Below, piece by piece: positions 28,201 through 37,322 of a stretch of DNA of 64,000 nt. This stretch comes from Candidatus Sulfotelmatobacter kueseliae (GTDB taxonomy: Bacteria; Acidobacteriota; Terriglobia; Terriglobales; Acidobacteriaceae). Each line of letters starts with the position of its first letter. Positions within the stretch are counted from its first letter, which is position 1. The notes beneath the pieces were generated by a model. It did no database searches, was not told the origin of the DNA, and worked only from the letters and a program-made list of their open reading frames with translations. Location of the stretch: assembly GCA_900290255.1 (NCBI GenBank), contig OMOD01000002.1:17387-81386 (forward strand), read 5' to 3'. Both the position numbers and the translations under genes were made by a program.

Positions 28201-29088
28201 CTACTGCGGCTTCGTCTGACCCGGCGGGTTCTGATCTGGTTTATTCTGATCCGGCTTCTTTTCCCCGGACGGGATTTCCTTGCCCTCGTACAGAATCTTC
28301 ACGTTGGTGCCGAAGCGCTTGTAGTCCTCGTACTTCACGATTTCGCGGATGTGCACGTCTTCCATTTTGAAGTGCAGTTCGTCGTCCGCCCGGGTGTAGA
28401 CCGGAAACCAGTACTGGCCGTCAATCTGCTGCCGCCAGGTGGTGAATTTGGGGAACAGGTTCTCCTGATCGCCGTGCTTCTTGGCCTCATTGCACGGATG
28501 CCCGTTGCACAGGTCGGGAACCGTCTTGCCGTAGGTCTTCACGATCTGGAAATCGTGGCTGTCGACCCAGACGCGTCCCTGAAAGTAGCGCTTCTTGCCT
28601 TCGATCTTCTTCGGGGCGATGTCAAAAACATAGCAGTGGAGTTCATCCTCCTGCTGCTGGCCGACATAGAGAATGTTGTATTCGGGCAGGTCCTGCTCGG
28701 TCAGCACAAAGGGCAGCCGGTGGCGGATGTCCTGCATGTCTTCCTCAGACATGTAAATCTTCTGCAGGCTGGATTGCGGTGCGAACACGACGTTCTCGAT
28801 GCGCTTGCCCTTGTCGTCAAATAGAACGTCGAAGACTTCGTGGTACTGGCCGTCCACCGTATCGCCGTCGACCGTTTCGACCTTCACATCCTGGCGGTAC
28901 GTGTACTGCTCGCGCGCCTTGGCGAACTCGGTCTCCTTGGCCGCGAAATGCTTGATGATTTCTTCCGGTGTGGTGCCTTGCGGCAGAGTGGTGTCGAGCG
29001 GACCTTCTTGTGCGTTCAGAAGCGTGGCAGCCAGCCCGCAGGCCAGCAGGACCAGAGAAAACAGCAAACGACGGGGCAACAGTTTCAT
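28201..29088 (-). CDS. Secreted protein, outer-membrane lipoprotein-sorting-like fold
   Basis: A 295-aa exported protein. The N-terminus is a signal peptide (RRLLFSLVLLACGLAATLLNAQ). The body is beta-rich with ENVVFAPQSSLQKIYMSEED, YVGQQQEDELHCYVFDIAPKKIEGKKRYFQGRVWVDSHDFQIV, and WRQQIDGQYWFPVYTRADDELHF. This pattern, a measured cofactor-free beta sheet, resembles LolA/DUF-type sorting proteins. The C-terminus is a short disordered PDQNKPDQNPPGQ repeat. The family name is not certain. Function unknown. Confidence 0.7.
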   Translation of the reverse strand: MKLLPRRLLFSLVLLACGLAATLLNAQEGPLDTTLPQGTTPEEIIKHFAAKETEFAKAREQYTYRQDVKVETVDGDTVDGQYHEVFDVLFDDKGKRIENVVFAPQSSLQKIYMSEEDMQDIRHRLPFVLTEQDLPEYNILYVGQQQEDELHCYVFDIAPKKIEGKKRYFQGRVWVDSHDFQIVKTYGKTVPDLCNGHPCNEAKKHGDQENLFPKFTTWRQQIDGQYWFPVYTRADDELHFKMEDVHIREIVKYEDYKRFGTNVKILYEGKEIPSGEKKPDQNKPDQNPPGQTKPQ

Positions 29089-29445
29089 GCTGTCTAGTTT
29101 ATCGAATCAGGACGATTTCAGCCTGGAAACGTCTCGCGAATGCTGGTCATTCCCCCCGCCGGGACGCACCGAGCGAATTCCCCGCAAAATGAAGATGGCA
29201 ACTGCGGCGGCCCTCCCTCCGGCCCCTCTCCGCTCAGCGAGGCCGAAGGGTAGGACTGCTACAGTTCTGCCATTTAGTTGGATGCGGGAGGGAAGAAGAG
29301 GTTGCCGGGTGGCAAGGTTTCAAAGTTTCAAGGTTTCAGAGTTTCAAAGTTGTTTTGTCGGGCGAGGGCCGCCATACCTTGAAACCTTGAAACATTGAAA
29401 CCTTGGCTTTTGTTACACTCATCCGTTTGCCGCAGGAGGCTCGTC
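29089..29445. other. Divergent intergenic region containing a family A repeat
   Basis: This 357-bp gap lies between a minus-strand gene and the S9 peptidase gene. 29313-29406 is a family A inverted repeat, with left words GGTTTCAAAGTTTCAAGG and right words ACCTTGAAACCTTGAAAC. GCAGGAGGC at 29432-29440 is the ribosome-binding site of the peptidase gene. No other gene is visible. Confidence 0.7.
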
Positions 29446-31843
29446 ATGCGCCGTCTTTTTCTTTCCCTTCTTGTGTTTGGGTTCACATTTTCCGCTCTCG
29501 CCCAGGCCAAGCATCCCTTTACTTTCGAAGACATGATGAAGCTGAAGCGCGTGGGCGAGCCCGAGGTTTCGCCCGACGGCAAGTGGGTGATCTTCAGCGT
29601 GGTCGACGTTGATCTCGACGCCAACACCAAGACGCCGCATGTATGGATCGTGCCATTGGACCATGTAGGGACGACCGCCCCCGGCCGTCCGGCCGAGCAA
29701 AGCTCGGCAGGCTCTTCGTCTGCAGAGCGCATCCTCATCGCCGATCAGGATGCCGACCGTCCGCGCTGGGCGCCGGATGGGAAGCGGTTCGTGTTCCTGT
29801 CGAATAAAGAGGGCGGATCGCAGGTCTGGATTGCGGATTTCGACGGCGCGGCGGGAACCGTGACCGGCGTGCACAAGCTGACTTCGATCGCGACTGAAGC
29901 GGGTGGGGAGTTGTGGTCGCCGGACGGCAAGCACATTCTTTTTACGTCGGATGTTTATCCCGAATGCGATGGCGCGCCCGACGCCGAAGCAGATTGCAAT
30001 GCAAAGAAGGTGAAGGAGCATGAGCAGTCGAAGGTTAAAGCGCTCATCTTCGATCGGCTGCTCTATCGCCACTGGAATGCGTACAAGGAGGGGAAGCGCA
30101 GCCACATCTTTGTGGTTTGTGCAGATAATTGTGGAGCGGCGGACGCCTCGTCCGCCGAATCGAGCGAGTCTCGACAAAGGCCAAGCCGGGCGGGTGGGGG
30201 CACCCGCCCCTCCATGAACATTCCCCGCGACCTCACGCCGGGGGACTACGATGCGCCCGAGTTCTCGCTTGGCGGGCAGGATGACTATGCCTTCTCGCCC
30301 GATGGGCAGGAGATTTGCTACACCTCGAACCACGACAAGGTCGAAGCCACTTCGACGAACAACGATCTGTGGATCGTCCCGGTGAATGGAGCGGCGGACG
30401 CCTCGTCCGCCGAGATTCTAGCTGAGACGAAGAACATCACCGCCGATAACCCCGCCAGCGACTCGACGCCGCTCTATTCGCCCGATGGCCGCTACATCGC
30501 CTGATGGCCGCTACATCGCCTACCGCGCCCAGCAGCGTCCGGGATACGAGAGCGACCGCTTCCGGTTGATGCTTTATGACCGCAAGACGGGAGAGAAGAT
30601 AAGTTTGACGGAAACTTTCCGGCCATCGCCCGGAATGTTCGGGCAAGTGCCAGACCCATGGGTCGGAACGTTCACTTGGACGCCGAACTCCCGGTCAATT
30701 CTCTTCACAGTTGAAGAAGGCGGGAAAGCATCTATCTGGCAGGTGGATGCTGAAGTGCCCGAGTCCGTTCCAGCGAATGCTATAGCCCTACCACTCGCGC
30801 AAGGTCCGCACGAACTTGGTGTTCCCGCCGTAATCGGCGGAATCATAACAAGGCCGCAGAGCACCCTCTATCCGATACGTCCCGATCAGGGAGGCTACGA
30901 CGACGACCTTGAGGTCACGCCGGACGGCGCGCAGGTTGTGTTTACGCGAATGTCAATCTATGCTCCGACGGAAATCTATGCGCGCGTCATAGCGGAGGAG
31001 AAATGGCCTCCTTCAGCGCATCAACTTACGCACGTGAATGATGATCTGCTTTCACACGTGGCTATGTCAGAGCTGAATTTTTTCCTGTTCAAGGGAGCCA
31101 ACAACGACAGAGTCGAAGGCTTCCTTGTCAAACCGCCGAACTTCGATGCCTCGAAGAAATATCCCGTGAAGTTCCTCGTCCACGGCGGGCCGCAGGGAGC
31201 ATGGGGAGACGACTGGTCGTACCGCTGGAATCCCGAACTGTTCGCCGCGAACGGATACGTCGTCGTCATGATCAACTTCCACGGCTCGACCGGATACGGA
31301 CAGAAGTTCATTGACTCGATCAACGGCGACTGGGGCGGCGGGCCGTTCGAAGACCTGATGAAGGGGCTCGACTACGCCGAAGAGCATTATCCGTTCATTG
31401 ACAAGAACCGCGAGTGCGCCCTGGGCGCGAGCTTCGGCGGATACATGGTCAACTGGATCGCGGGCCACACCGACCGCTTCAAATGCCTGGTGTCGCACGA
31501 CGGCTCGTTCAATAACGAATCCGACTGGGCCACGACCGATGAACTCTGGTTCAACGACTGGGAGTTTCACGGCACGCCGTACACCAACCGCGATCTCTAC
31601 CTGAAGTGGTCGCCGCACATGTACGCCAGGAATTTCAAGACGCCGACGCTGGTCATCCACGGGCAGCTCGATTACAGGCTCGACGTGAGCGAAGGCTTCC
31701 AGATGTTCGACACGCTGCAGATGATGGGCGTGCCCTCGAAGATGCTGTACTTCCCCGACGAAGGCCACTGGGTGCTCAAGCCGCAGAATGCGCGGCTGTG
31801 GTACAAGACGGTGAATGATTGGGTGGATCAGTGGACGAAGTAG
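29446..31843 (+). pseudogene. S9 family peptidase, split by a 19-bp tandem duplication
   Basis: A secreted prolyl-oligopeptidase-type enzyme (dipeptidyl or acylaminoacyl peptidase-like). A signal peptide (RRLFLSLLVFGFTFSALA) and a beta-propeller N-domain with TolB-like repeats (VSPDGKWVIFS, WAPDGKRFVFLS) run to a TGA at 30502-30504. The second frame, from 30485, carries the rest of the propeller and the alpha/beta-hydrolase domain: GASFGGYMVNW nucleophile loop, the Asp in HGQLDYRLDV, and the His in FPDEGHWV. Removing one copy of the duplication restores a single 792-aa frame with the complete catalytic triad. As read the gene is broken; a sequencing or assembly error is possible. The propeller also carries REP-like insertions. 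Confidence 0.85.
30484..30521 (+). repeat. 19-bp perfect tandem duplication in the S9 peptidase gene
   Basis: GATGGCCGCTACATCGCCT occurs at 30484-30502 and again at 30503-30521. It encodes DGRYIA twice, shifts the frame by one and produces an in-frame TGA. Confidence 0.9.
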
Positions 31844-31908
31844 CGGGTCGTGTGGGGACGGGCGCCCTCGCCCGTCCGGGCGAGCGGAGCTCGGCATAGG
31901 GTTCAGGC

Positions 31909-32135
31909 GTCCCTACGGGGCGCGGTTGGGTTTTGTCGGCCCTGACCCGGCGTTGAAACGCCGGGCTATTCTCGGGCATCCCTTCGGGACGCGGTTGGGT
32001 TTTGTCGGCGCTGACCCGGCGTTGAAACGCCGGGCTATTCTCGGGCGTCCCTTCGGGACGCGGTTGAGTTTTGTCGGCCCTGACCCGGCGTTGAAACGCC
32101 GGGCTATTTTCGATCGTCCCTGCGGGACGCGGCCG
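31909..32135. repeat. Minisatellite, three 69-bp units plus a partial fourth
   Basis: Units start GTCCCTTCGGGACGCGGTTG at 31909, 31978 (here ATCCC...) and 32047, with a 20-bp partial copy at 32116. Each unit contains the hairpins GTCCCTTCGGGAC and CCCGGCGTTGAAACGCCGGG. Copies differ at only a few bases. There are no unique spacers, so it is not CRISPR. Confidence 0.85.
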
Positions 32136-32241
32136 TCGGCGGCTAAAGACGGGAAGCGTGAGATCGTCCCGACGCGGCACTCAGCGCCGCGTTGGCAATC
32201 GACGCAACTTGCCGGCTTCTGAGAAGGTGCCCTCTTCCATA

Positions 32242-32288
32242 GCGGAGCTTCGCTCCGCCGGACAGCCGAGGGCGGCTGTCCCCACATG
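32242..32288. repeat. REP-like element, second copy
   Basis: GCGGAGC-TTCG-CTCCGC is followed by GGACAGCCGAGGGCGGCTGTCC and CCCACAT, as at 19727-19773 and 59429-59475. Confidence 0.8.
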
Positions 32289-32334
32289 GCATGGGGCGGC
32301 CGTTGGCGAGACCGAGACACGGCCTGAAATAGCG

Positions 32335-35300
32335 TTACTCTAACCTCCCGTCGGCGGGAGCGGGTAATACTTCGAGCGAATCATCGAGTTGCGCCGTCGT
32401 TCCCGCAGTCACGGCGACGTTCACTTCCAGGGGCGGGCTGAAGCTGCCGCTGGAGGGGGTGACGCTGGCCAATCCGTTGATGTCGGTTGTGGCGTTGGTT
32501 TGCGTCACGCTCAGGATTACCGGCATAGCGGGGTTGATGGGATTGGTTTCGCCGTTGCCGCCGGCGGGAGGCGATCCTCCGGGCCGCAGGACGGTGGTCT
32601 GGAACAGGACTGGCGCCGCGAGCACGGGATTCGGCGGCGAAGAGGAATCGGTCACGCGCACGACCACGGGCTGAAACGCCTGCCCGGTGGAGACTTGCCC
32701 GGCTCCGGCGACGGGCTCGAGCTGCTGTTGCGACAGGGGCACGGGGTTGGCGTAGATGGTCTGGCAGGGAGCATTGGCCGGAGCCACGCAGGCGCTCACC
32801 TGCACCAGCGCGGCGATCCCGGTGACCGAGAGCGTTACCGTAGCGTAGCCGGTGGAGTTGGTGGTTGCGCTGGCCGCGCTCAGCGTGCCCGTTCCCTGCA
32901 CCACCTTGAAGTTCACCGTCACGCTCGGCTGCGCCACGCCGTTCGAGAGAACGCGCGCCGTCAGCGGAGCGCTGACCGTAGCTCCTTGCGAGATCCACAA
33001 GTAGGTGGTCGAGACCCCGATATCAGAGGACGACTCAGTGGCACTGAGCGTGGCATTGACCGACTCGGCCGGGCTGTAGACACCGGGGGCGAGCGTCGCC
33101 GTGATGGTTGCCGTGCCGACCATCGTGGGCGTGAGCCAGGTGGTGGCGCCTCCGCCGGCATCGGTCGTCACCGTGCAGGACGAACTGGAGCTGCAAGCGG
33201 AAAGCTGCACGCCGTTGGTGGCACTCCAGCCGATGGTGGCGCCCGCGACCGGAGTGACGCCGTCGGAAGCCAGCACCTCGACGATCACGGCATAAGGCGC
33301 CTGGGTGCCCACCGGCGTGGGCGGATTGTGTCCGTTGAGAAGGACGATCTTGTCGCTGGCGGCGGCTCCGTAAGTCAGTGCGTTGGTCATGGTTGTCGAG
33401 CCGCCGGTGGTGGGATCGGTGATGGTGATGCTCTCAGGGCCGCCGGAGTTTGGAGGCGCGTCGAGGATCATTTGTCCGGCATTGACCGCGAGGACAGGCG
33501 CGGCGCTCGTGCCGACGCTCGCAGTCTGTCCCGGGGCGAGGCCTGTGCCCGACACGGTGACTGGGCCGCCGCTCACGCCGATGCGTGCTGGAGAGACCGA
33601 ATCGGCATAGAGCACCTGCGCCTGGTAATGGTAGTCGGGCCGGCCGTCGCCGCGCAGATCGGAAATGCCGATCAGGAAGTTGCCCGACGTGGCCACCTGC
33701 GCGTCGAGGCGAGTCATGCCAAAGGTGACCGTGTTGAAGGAAGATGAGGTGAAGGCAGGAGGCGCCGTGCCTTGCGGATCGGAAGCGGCCCACATGCCGA
33801 TTACGGGCTGAGCCTTTGATTCGCTGGCCCGGCCGGTCTGGTCCAGCGCCGTCACGGCCACGGACAACGTACGGTTAGCTTGAGCCGGGAGCAGGAAGTA
33901 TGGCACGTCGCCATAGCCGCTGAGCGATCCCCTCCAATTGCCGGCGGAGGGAATCGGAGCGGGAGCGGTCCAAGTTTCCGAAGCAGCCCACGACGGCACG
34001 GGCTGAGCGCTGCCCGCCATAAGAATGTCCTGCTCAACCTCCTGGCCGGCGGTGACCGTCACCGTGATCGGCGCAGAAGAGCCGGAGGGTGCAACCAGCA
34101 ACGGAGCATAAGGTCCCACCCCGACCGACCAGGTCCCGTCGAGCGCTTCCACGGCCAACTGGTATTGCCCGCTGCCCCCTTTGGGCAGTTGGAGTCCGGC
34201 AAGATCGAAGAAGCCTTCCACCGTCGTGCTGTCCGATCCCCATTGGCTGAAAGGATTTCCCAGAGCATCGTCGAAGCCAGTGATGGGATTACCGGCGTTG
34301 CCGGTAAACAGAAACCCAGAGACGGAAGACGCCGCGTACTGGCGCGGGGGAAGGCCGGTCGAGGGATCGATCCAGCGCGCGACGACGTTCACTCCCTGCA
34401 TGGGCTGCGTAGAGTTTCCCGATGGACCGGTGAACCAGACCGAGCCATAGATGCGCGCCATGGCCGAAGAGAAAACCTGTTTGCCGGGGAAGTTTGACTG
34501 ATTCTGCGTGGTTACGGGATATAGGCGGGAGATGGCCGCGATGTCATCCATCGCCAGCTGGTAAGGATTGGGATAACAGGTTGTGATGGGCACGCAGCTC
34601 ACCGGGTCGGTGTAGTGCATCACGGGAAATCCCGCATAATCGGCGGCTGTGGGGTGCGGGTTGCCGGTGATCACGTTGAGATTCACCTGCGACCAGCCCA
34701 GGCCCAGCACATTGCCAATGACGCGGACCAGGCGGTATTCGACATCCACGAGTTGAGGAGATTCGAGGGCGCACTGGCCGTTAATCACGATGAGGGCGTG
34801 CTGGTAAGTGGCGGCTGATCCGAAATTGTCGTTGCCGCCGTAAGCGGCATTGAAAAAGCACTGGCTGGAGTCGCCCGCGCCGCTGCCGAGCAAGGCGTCG
34901 GTGACTGAGCCGTCGTAGTCGTAAACGACGCCGATTGGAGTGCCGGTAGCCGAAGGCGTGATGTCGGCCGGTCCGGTGATGACGCCGTTGGAAACCGTGA
35001 TATTCGAGCCGGTTACGTCCTCGGCGAGCTGGCCACCGCTGGTCGCGGCGAGGGCCGCGGTCGGGACAGCGGTCCACTGACTGAAGGCGCCGGCAACGAA
35101 AGAGTTGGCCGACGCGTTAGGCAGGACGGGGCTGAGATCGCCCTGATCGGTGTAATAGGTGATCTGTCCCTGAGGCCAGACGAGCGGCTGGCCGGTGGCT
35201 GAGGCATCGAAGTAGCTGGTGCCCGCGATGGATTCGGGACCGCCGGCGCGGGAAAGCATGGCAAAGAGGAAAACAACGGCCACGGCTACGGCCAGCCGGA

Positions 35301-35337
35301 AGAGGAATGCGCGAGCGGTAAATGCCATGCTGGTCAT
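32335..35337 (-). CDS. Secreted pseudo-matrixin with bacterial Ig-like domains
   Basis: A ~1000-aa exported protein. The start at 35337 is fixed by AAGGAGGT five bases upstream; a signal peptide (ALFRLAVAVAVVFLFAMLSRA-like) follows. Residues ~35-290 align by eye to matrixin-type metalloproteases: WTAVPTAAL, a zinc-motif region, the Met-turn VMHY and LAMDDIAAISRLYP. The zinc motif HExxHxxGxxH is replaced by RVIGNVLGLGW (residues 205-215; 34693-34725), so it should not bind zinc. The rest is Ig-like/IPT and invasin-like beta domains. The gene was translationally coupled to the secreted-protein gene now at 45569-46231; an element inserted between. Confidence 0.8.
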   Translation of the reverse strand: MTSMAFTARAFLFRLAVAVAVVFLFAMLSRAGGPESIAGTSYFDASATGQPLVWPQGQITYYTDQGDLSPVLPNASANSFVAGAFSQWTAVPTAALAATSGGQLAEDVTGSNITVSNGVITGPADITPSATGTPIGVVYDYDGSVTDALLGSGAGDSSQCFFNAAYGGNDNFGSAATYQHALIVINGQCALESPQLVDVEYRLVRVIGNVLGLGWSQVNLNVITGNPHPTAADYAGFPVMHYTDPVSCVPITTCYPNPYQLAMDDIAAISRLYPVTTQNQSNFPGKQVFSSAMARIYGSVWFTGPSGNSTQPMQGVNVVARWIDPSTGLPPRQYAASSVSGFLFTGNAGNPITGFDDALGNPFSQWGSDSTTVEGFFDLAGLQLPKGGSGQYQLAVEALDGTWSVGVGPYAPLLVAPSGSSAPITVTVTAGQEVEQDILMAGSAQPVPSWAASETWTAPAPIPSAGNWRGSLSGYGDVPYFLLPAQANRTLSVAVTALDQTGRASESKAQPVIGMWAASDPQGTAPPAFTSSSFNTVTFGMTRLDAQVATSGNFLIGISDLRGDGRPDYHYQAQVLYADSVSPARIGVSGGPVTVSGTGLAPGQTASVGTSAAPVLAVNAGQMILDAPPNSGGPESITITDPTTGGSTTMTNALTYGAAASDKIVLLNGHNPPTPVGTQAPYAVIVEVLASDGVTPVAGATIGWSATNGVQLSACSSSSSCTVTTDAGGGATTWLTPTMVGTATITATLAPGVYSPAESVNATLSATESSSDIGVSTTYLWISQGATVSAPLTARVLSNGVAQPSVTVNFKVVQGTGTLSAASATTNSTGYATVTLSVTGIAALVQVSACVAPANAPCQTIYANPVPLSQQQLEPVAGAGQVSTGQAFQPVVVRVTDSSSPPNPVLAAPVLFQTTVLRPGGSPPAGGNGETNPINPAMPVILSVTQTNATTDINGLASVTPSSGSFSPPLEVNVAVTAGTTAQLDDSLEVLPAPADGRLE

Positions 35338-35378
35338 GGTCACCTCCTTATGGTGCTCGTCCATTCCTCTCCGGCGGC

Positions 35379-35393
35379 CTGCCGAACCGCCAG
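35379..35393. other. attL core, 15-bp direct repeat
   Basis: CTGCCGAACCGCCAG, identical to 45596-45610. The host side is to the left (35378 and below). It is read on the minus strand as Leu-Ala-Val-Arg-Gln codons of the split host gene. Confidence 0.85.
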
Positions 35394-35409
35394 CCAAAAT
35401 CGCTTCACA

Positions 35410-35439
35410 TTGAAAACAAACCAGTTACAATCGTTATCT
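35410..35439 (+). promoter_or_regulatory. Possible integrase promoter
   Basis: TTGAAA (35410-35415) lies 18 bp before TTATCT (35434-35439), about 55 bp upstream of the integrase ATG, just inside the element. The match is only moderate. Confidence 0.3.
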
Positions 35440-35495
35440 ATCCAACAACATCCCATTTATGGCATACTGACTTTGTACTGAGAAAGGAGCGGTCA

Positions 35496-36572
35496 ATGGG
35501 GCGCTACCAGCAAGGCTACCTTCGCAAGCGGTTCGGCGCATGGCACGTCTCGTACTACGTCACCGCCGATGGCCAGCGCAAGCTGAAGTCGCATCGCTTG
35601 TGCGCGGACTCGGAAACCGCATCTCAAGCCAAGAAACTCCGCGACGATTTCATGCGAGAGCAGGTCAACATTGGCGTGTCGAACGAAGGCCCAATGGGGG
35701 TGGTGGAGTTTTGGGAAATCTATTGGGACTTCATCCAAGACGGCAACCTGAAGCCGAGCACGATTCACGGCTACCGGCAGATCTGGAATCAACATCTAGC
35801 CCCTCATTTCGGCAGCACCATGCTGTCGGATTACAAGACGGCCACGATGACCAATTTCCTCACCGGGCTGGCAAAGACGCTCAGGCCGCGCACACTTGAC
35901 CGCATCAAATGGCTTGCATCTGCGATCTTCGCTCACGCGGTTGCAACCGGCCACTGTGAATCGAATCCTATCCGCGATGCCAAGGTGCTTGGCAAGACTC
36001 TGCCCAATGGCGTCACCGGCTTCTATTCGCTTGAGGAAATCGAGAACATCATCTCCGCTCTTGTAGACCATCCTGACGCGCAGTTGGTCATGGCTCTATC
36101 GTTCTTTGCGGGCCTGCGGAAAGGTGAGATTCAAGGCTTGCAATGGGGTGACGTTGACGCGGGCTTTATCCACGTTCGCCGCGCCTTCAGTCGCGGAGTG
36201 GTGAGCACTCCAAAATCATTGGACTCGATTAGAAGTGTTCCCATCATCGGGCCGGTAAAACTACTGTTGGGGTTGGTGCCTCACGATGGGGTTTGGATGT
36301 TCATCAACTCCGAAGGCAACGTTCGTGACATGGAACAACTGGCGCGGGATGTCATCGTTCCATGCCTGAAGAAAGCCGGTCTTGCTTGGCGCGGTTATCA
36401 TGCCGGACGGCGTGGCCTTGGCGATGCGCTCAAGCAACTCACAGGCTCATCTGATGCCGGACGCGATGTGCTTGGGCACTCAACATCAGATGTCACGCGG
36501 GATCATTACGAAGATAAGCAACGATCACGGATTGCCGCATTGAAGCTTTTGGATAGTTCCCTCAAGCAATAA
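35496..36572 (+). CDS. int: Tyrosine recombinase / integrase
   Basis: A 358-aa site-specific recombinase, presumably for integration and excision at the 15-bp core. ATG 35496 follows AAAGGAGC. It has an N-terminal Arm-type DNA-binding region (QGYLRKRFGAWHVSYYVTADGQRK), a core-binding domain (~60-160), and a catalytic domain with Arg208 (GLRKGEIQGL), His302-Arg305 (YHAGRRGLG), His328 (LGHS) and Tyr338 (DHYED): all conserved active-site residues. It starts 103 bp inside attL and reads into the element, the usual int position. Confidence 0.92.
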   Translation: MGRYQQGYLRKRFGAWHVSYYVTADGQRKLKSHRLCADSETASQAKKLRDDFMREQVNIGVSNEGPMGVVEFWEIYWDFIQDGNLKPSTIHGYRQIWNQHLAPHFGSTMLSDYKTATMTNFLTGLAKTLRPRTLDRIKWLASAIFAHAVATGHCESNPIRDAKVLGKTLPNGVTGFYSLEEIENIISALVDHPDAQLVMALSFFAGLRKGEIQGLQWGDVDAGFIHVRRAFSRGVVSTPKSLDSIRSVPIIGPVKLLLGLVPHDGVWMFINSEGNVRDMEQLARDVIVPCLKKAGLAWRGYHAGRRGLGDALKQLTGSSDAGRDVLGHSTSDVTRDHYEDKQRSRIAALKLLDSSLKQ

Positions 36573-36642
36573 ACGAGCCTGCAACGTGACGCAATCACGT
36601 TGCAAGCCCTAACCGAAAGTCGAGCACCAAGGATGCTCAACA

Positions 36643-36828
36643 ATGGCTGACAAACATGCTACATCGTTCGTGGAAAGCTTGGACGGAAATCAACGCAACG
36701 CATTACGAGTGATCCTGAGCTATGACAAAGGTTGCCGCGACTTGCGTACTGCGCTCAACTTAGCAAAGGTCACCCCATTGATGAAGATGTCAGAAAGACC
36801 GGGCTTGCAAAGCTTGGCCGCACAGTAG
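36643..36828 (+). CDS. Possible small protein, perhaps frameshifted
   Basis: A 61-aa frame starting MADKHATSFVESLDGNQRN, preceded by AAGGATG. From about 36765 the sequence reads more naturally in another frame (HPIDEDVRKTGLAKLGRTVE, to 36917), which hints at a one-base frameshift in a ~90-aa gene. I do not recognise the family. Confidence 0.3.
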   Translation: MADKHATSFVESLDGNQRNALRVILSYDKGCRDLRTALNLAKVTPLMKMSERPGLQSLAAQ

Positions 36829-36971
36829 AGTTGTTTCCCGACAACATGCGAAAACCTGAAACTTGCGATCTAAGGCCGGAAGGCTTGTCCATAGATGTCA
36901 CCCCGGAGTGGACGTAGACCGGCCCGCCTACCCACTTTCCTTGACCGGGCTGAGGCGATCTTGGCCGGTCA

Positions 36972-37007
36972 CCCCATCGCTAGGCAACGGGCCGCCTGAC
37001 GATGGGG
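36972..37007. repeat. CCCCATCG / CGATGGGG hairpin
   Basis: CCCCATCG (36972-36979) pairs with CGATGGGG (37000-37007) and is followed by ATTCTTATTT. It could be a terminator for int-side transcription, or a protein site. Confidence 0.5.
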
Positions 37008-37185
37008 ATTCTTATTTGTGGCACCGTGCTTCAGTGTGGGATAGCCGTGGGATAGTGCCTGCAAGTCATTCAATCAACGTGAGCTTCAATCCTGATACGG
37101 TTACATAAACCGCCGAAGACTATCCTGAAGTTAGGGGCGAAAGGGGCGAAGGGACCTGACGATTCGTATACCCAAGTGCAGGGCC

Positions 37186-37322
37186 GGTTCCGGTTCCCAC
37201 CCCTAAGTAGGGAACCGGGAACCACCTCTCCGATGGGTGAGTCGCCCTGGACGGCGAACTCACCCCCCATCGGTCTGAGGCCAACTGGTTCCCAAGTGGT
37301 TTTCATGGGAACCACGGGAACC
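37186..37322. repeat. GGGAACC/GGTTCCC iteron cluster, candidate replication origin
   Basis: Seven copies of GGGAACC or its complement start at 37186 (GGTTCC), 37192, 37210, 37217, 37287, 37307 and 37316. Two pairs form hairpins (GGTTCCC 37192 with GGGAACC 37210; 37287 with 37307). Between them lies a large palindrome (CCGATGGG 37230 to CCCATCGG 37266, with TGAGTCGCC/GGCGAACTCA inside). Confidence 0.6.

Larger units (their letters stand above)
31844..32334. other. Repeat-rich intergenic region
   Basis: This 491-bp gap between convergent genes holds a GGGGACGGGCGCCCTCGCCC hairpin near 31856, the 69-bp minisatellite at 31909-32135 and a REP-like element at 32242-32288. Long open frames across the minisatellite exist on both strands because the unit is a multiple of three; I regard them as spurious. 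Confidence 0.7.

Noticed and set aside
31909-32135. CRISPR-like array
   Set aside because: The repeats are directly adjacent with no unique spacers and no cas genes are present.
31815-32320. Reading frames with 23-aa repeats on both strands
   Set aside because: They are produced by the 69-bp minisatellite.
32389-33747. A 452-aa plus-strand frame
   Set aside because: It is antisense to the pseudo-matrixin; Gly/Arg-rich and without motifs.
36863-37108. An 81-aa plus-strand frame in the control region
   Set aside because: It spans hairpins and has unnatural composition.
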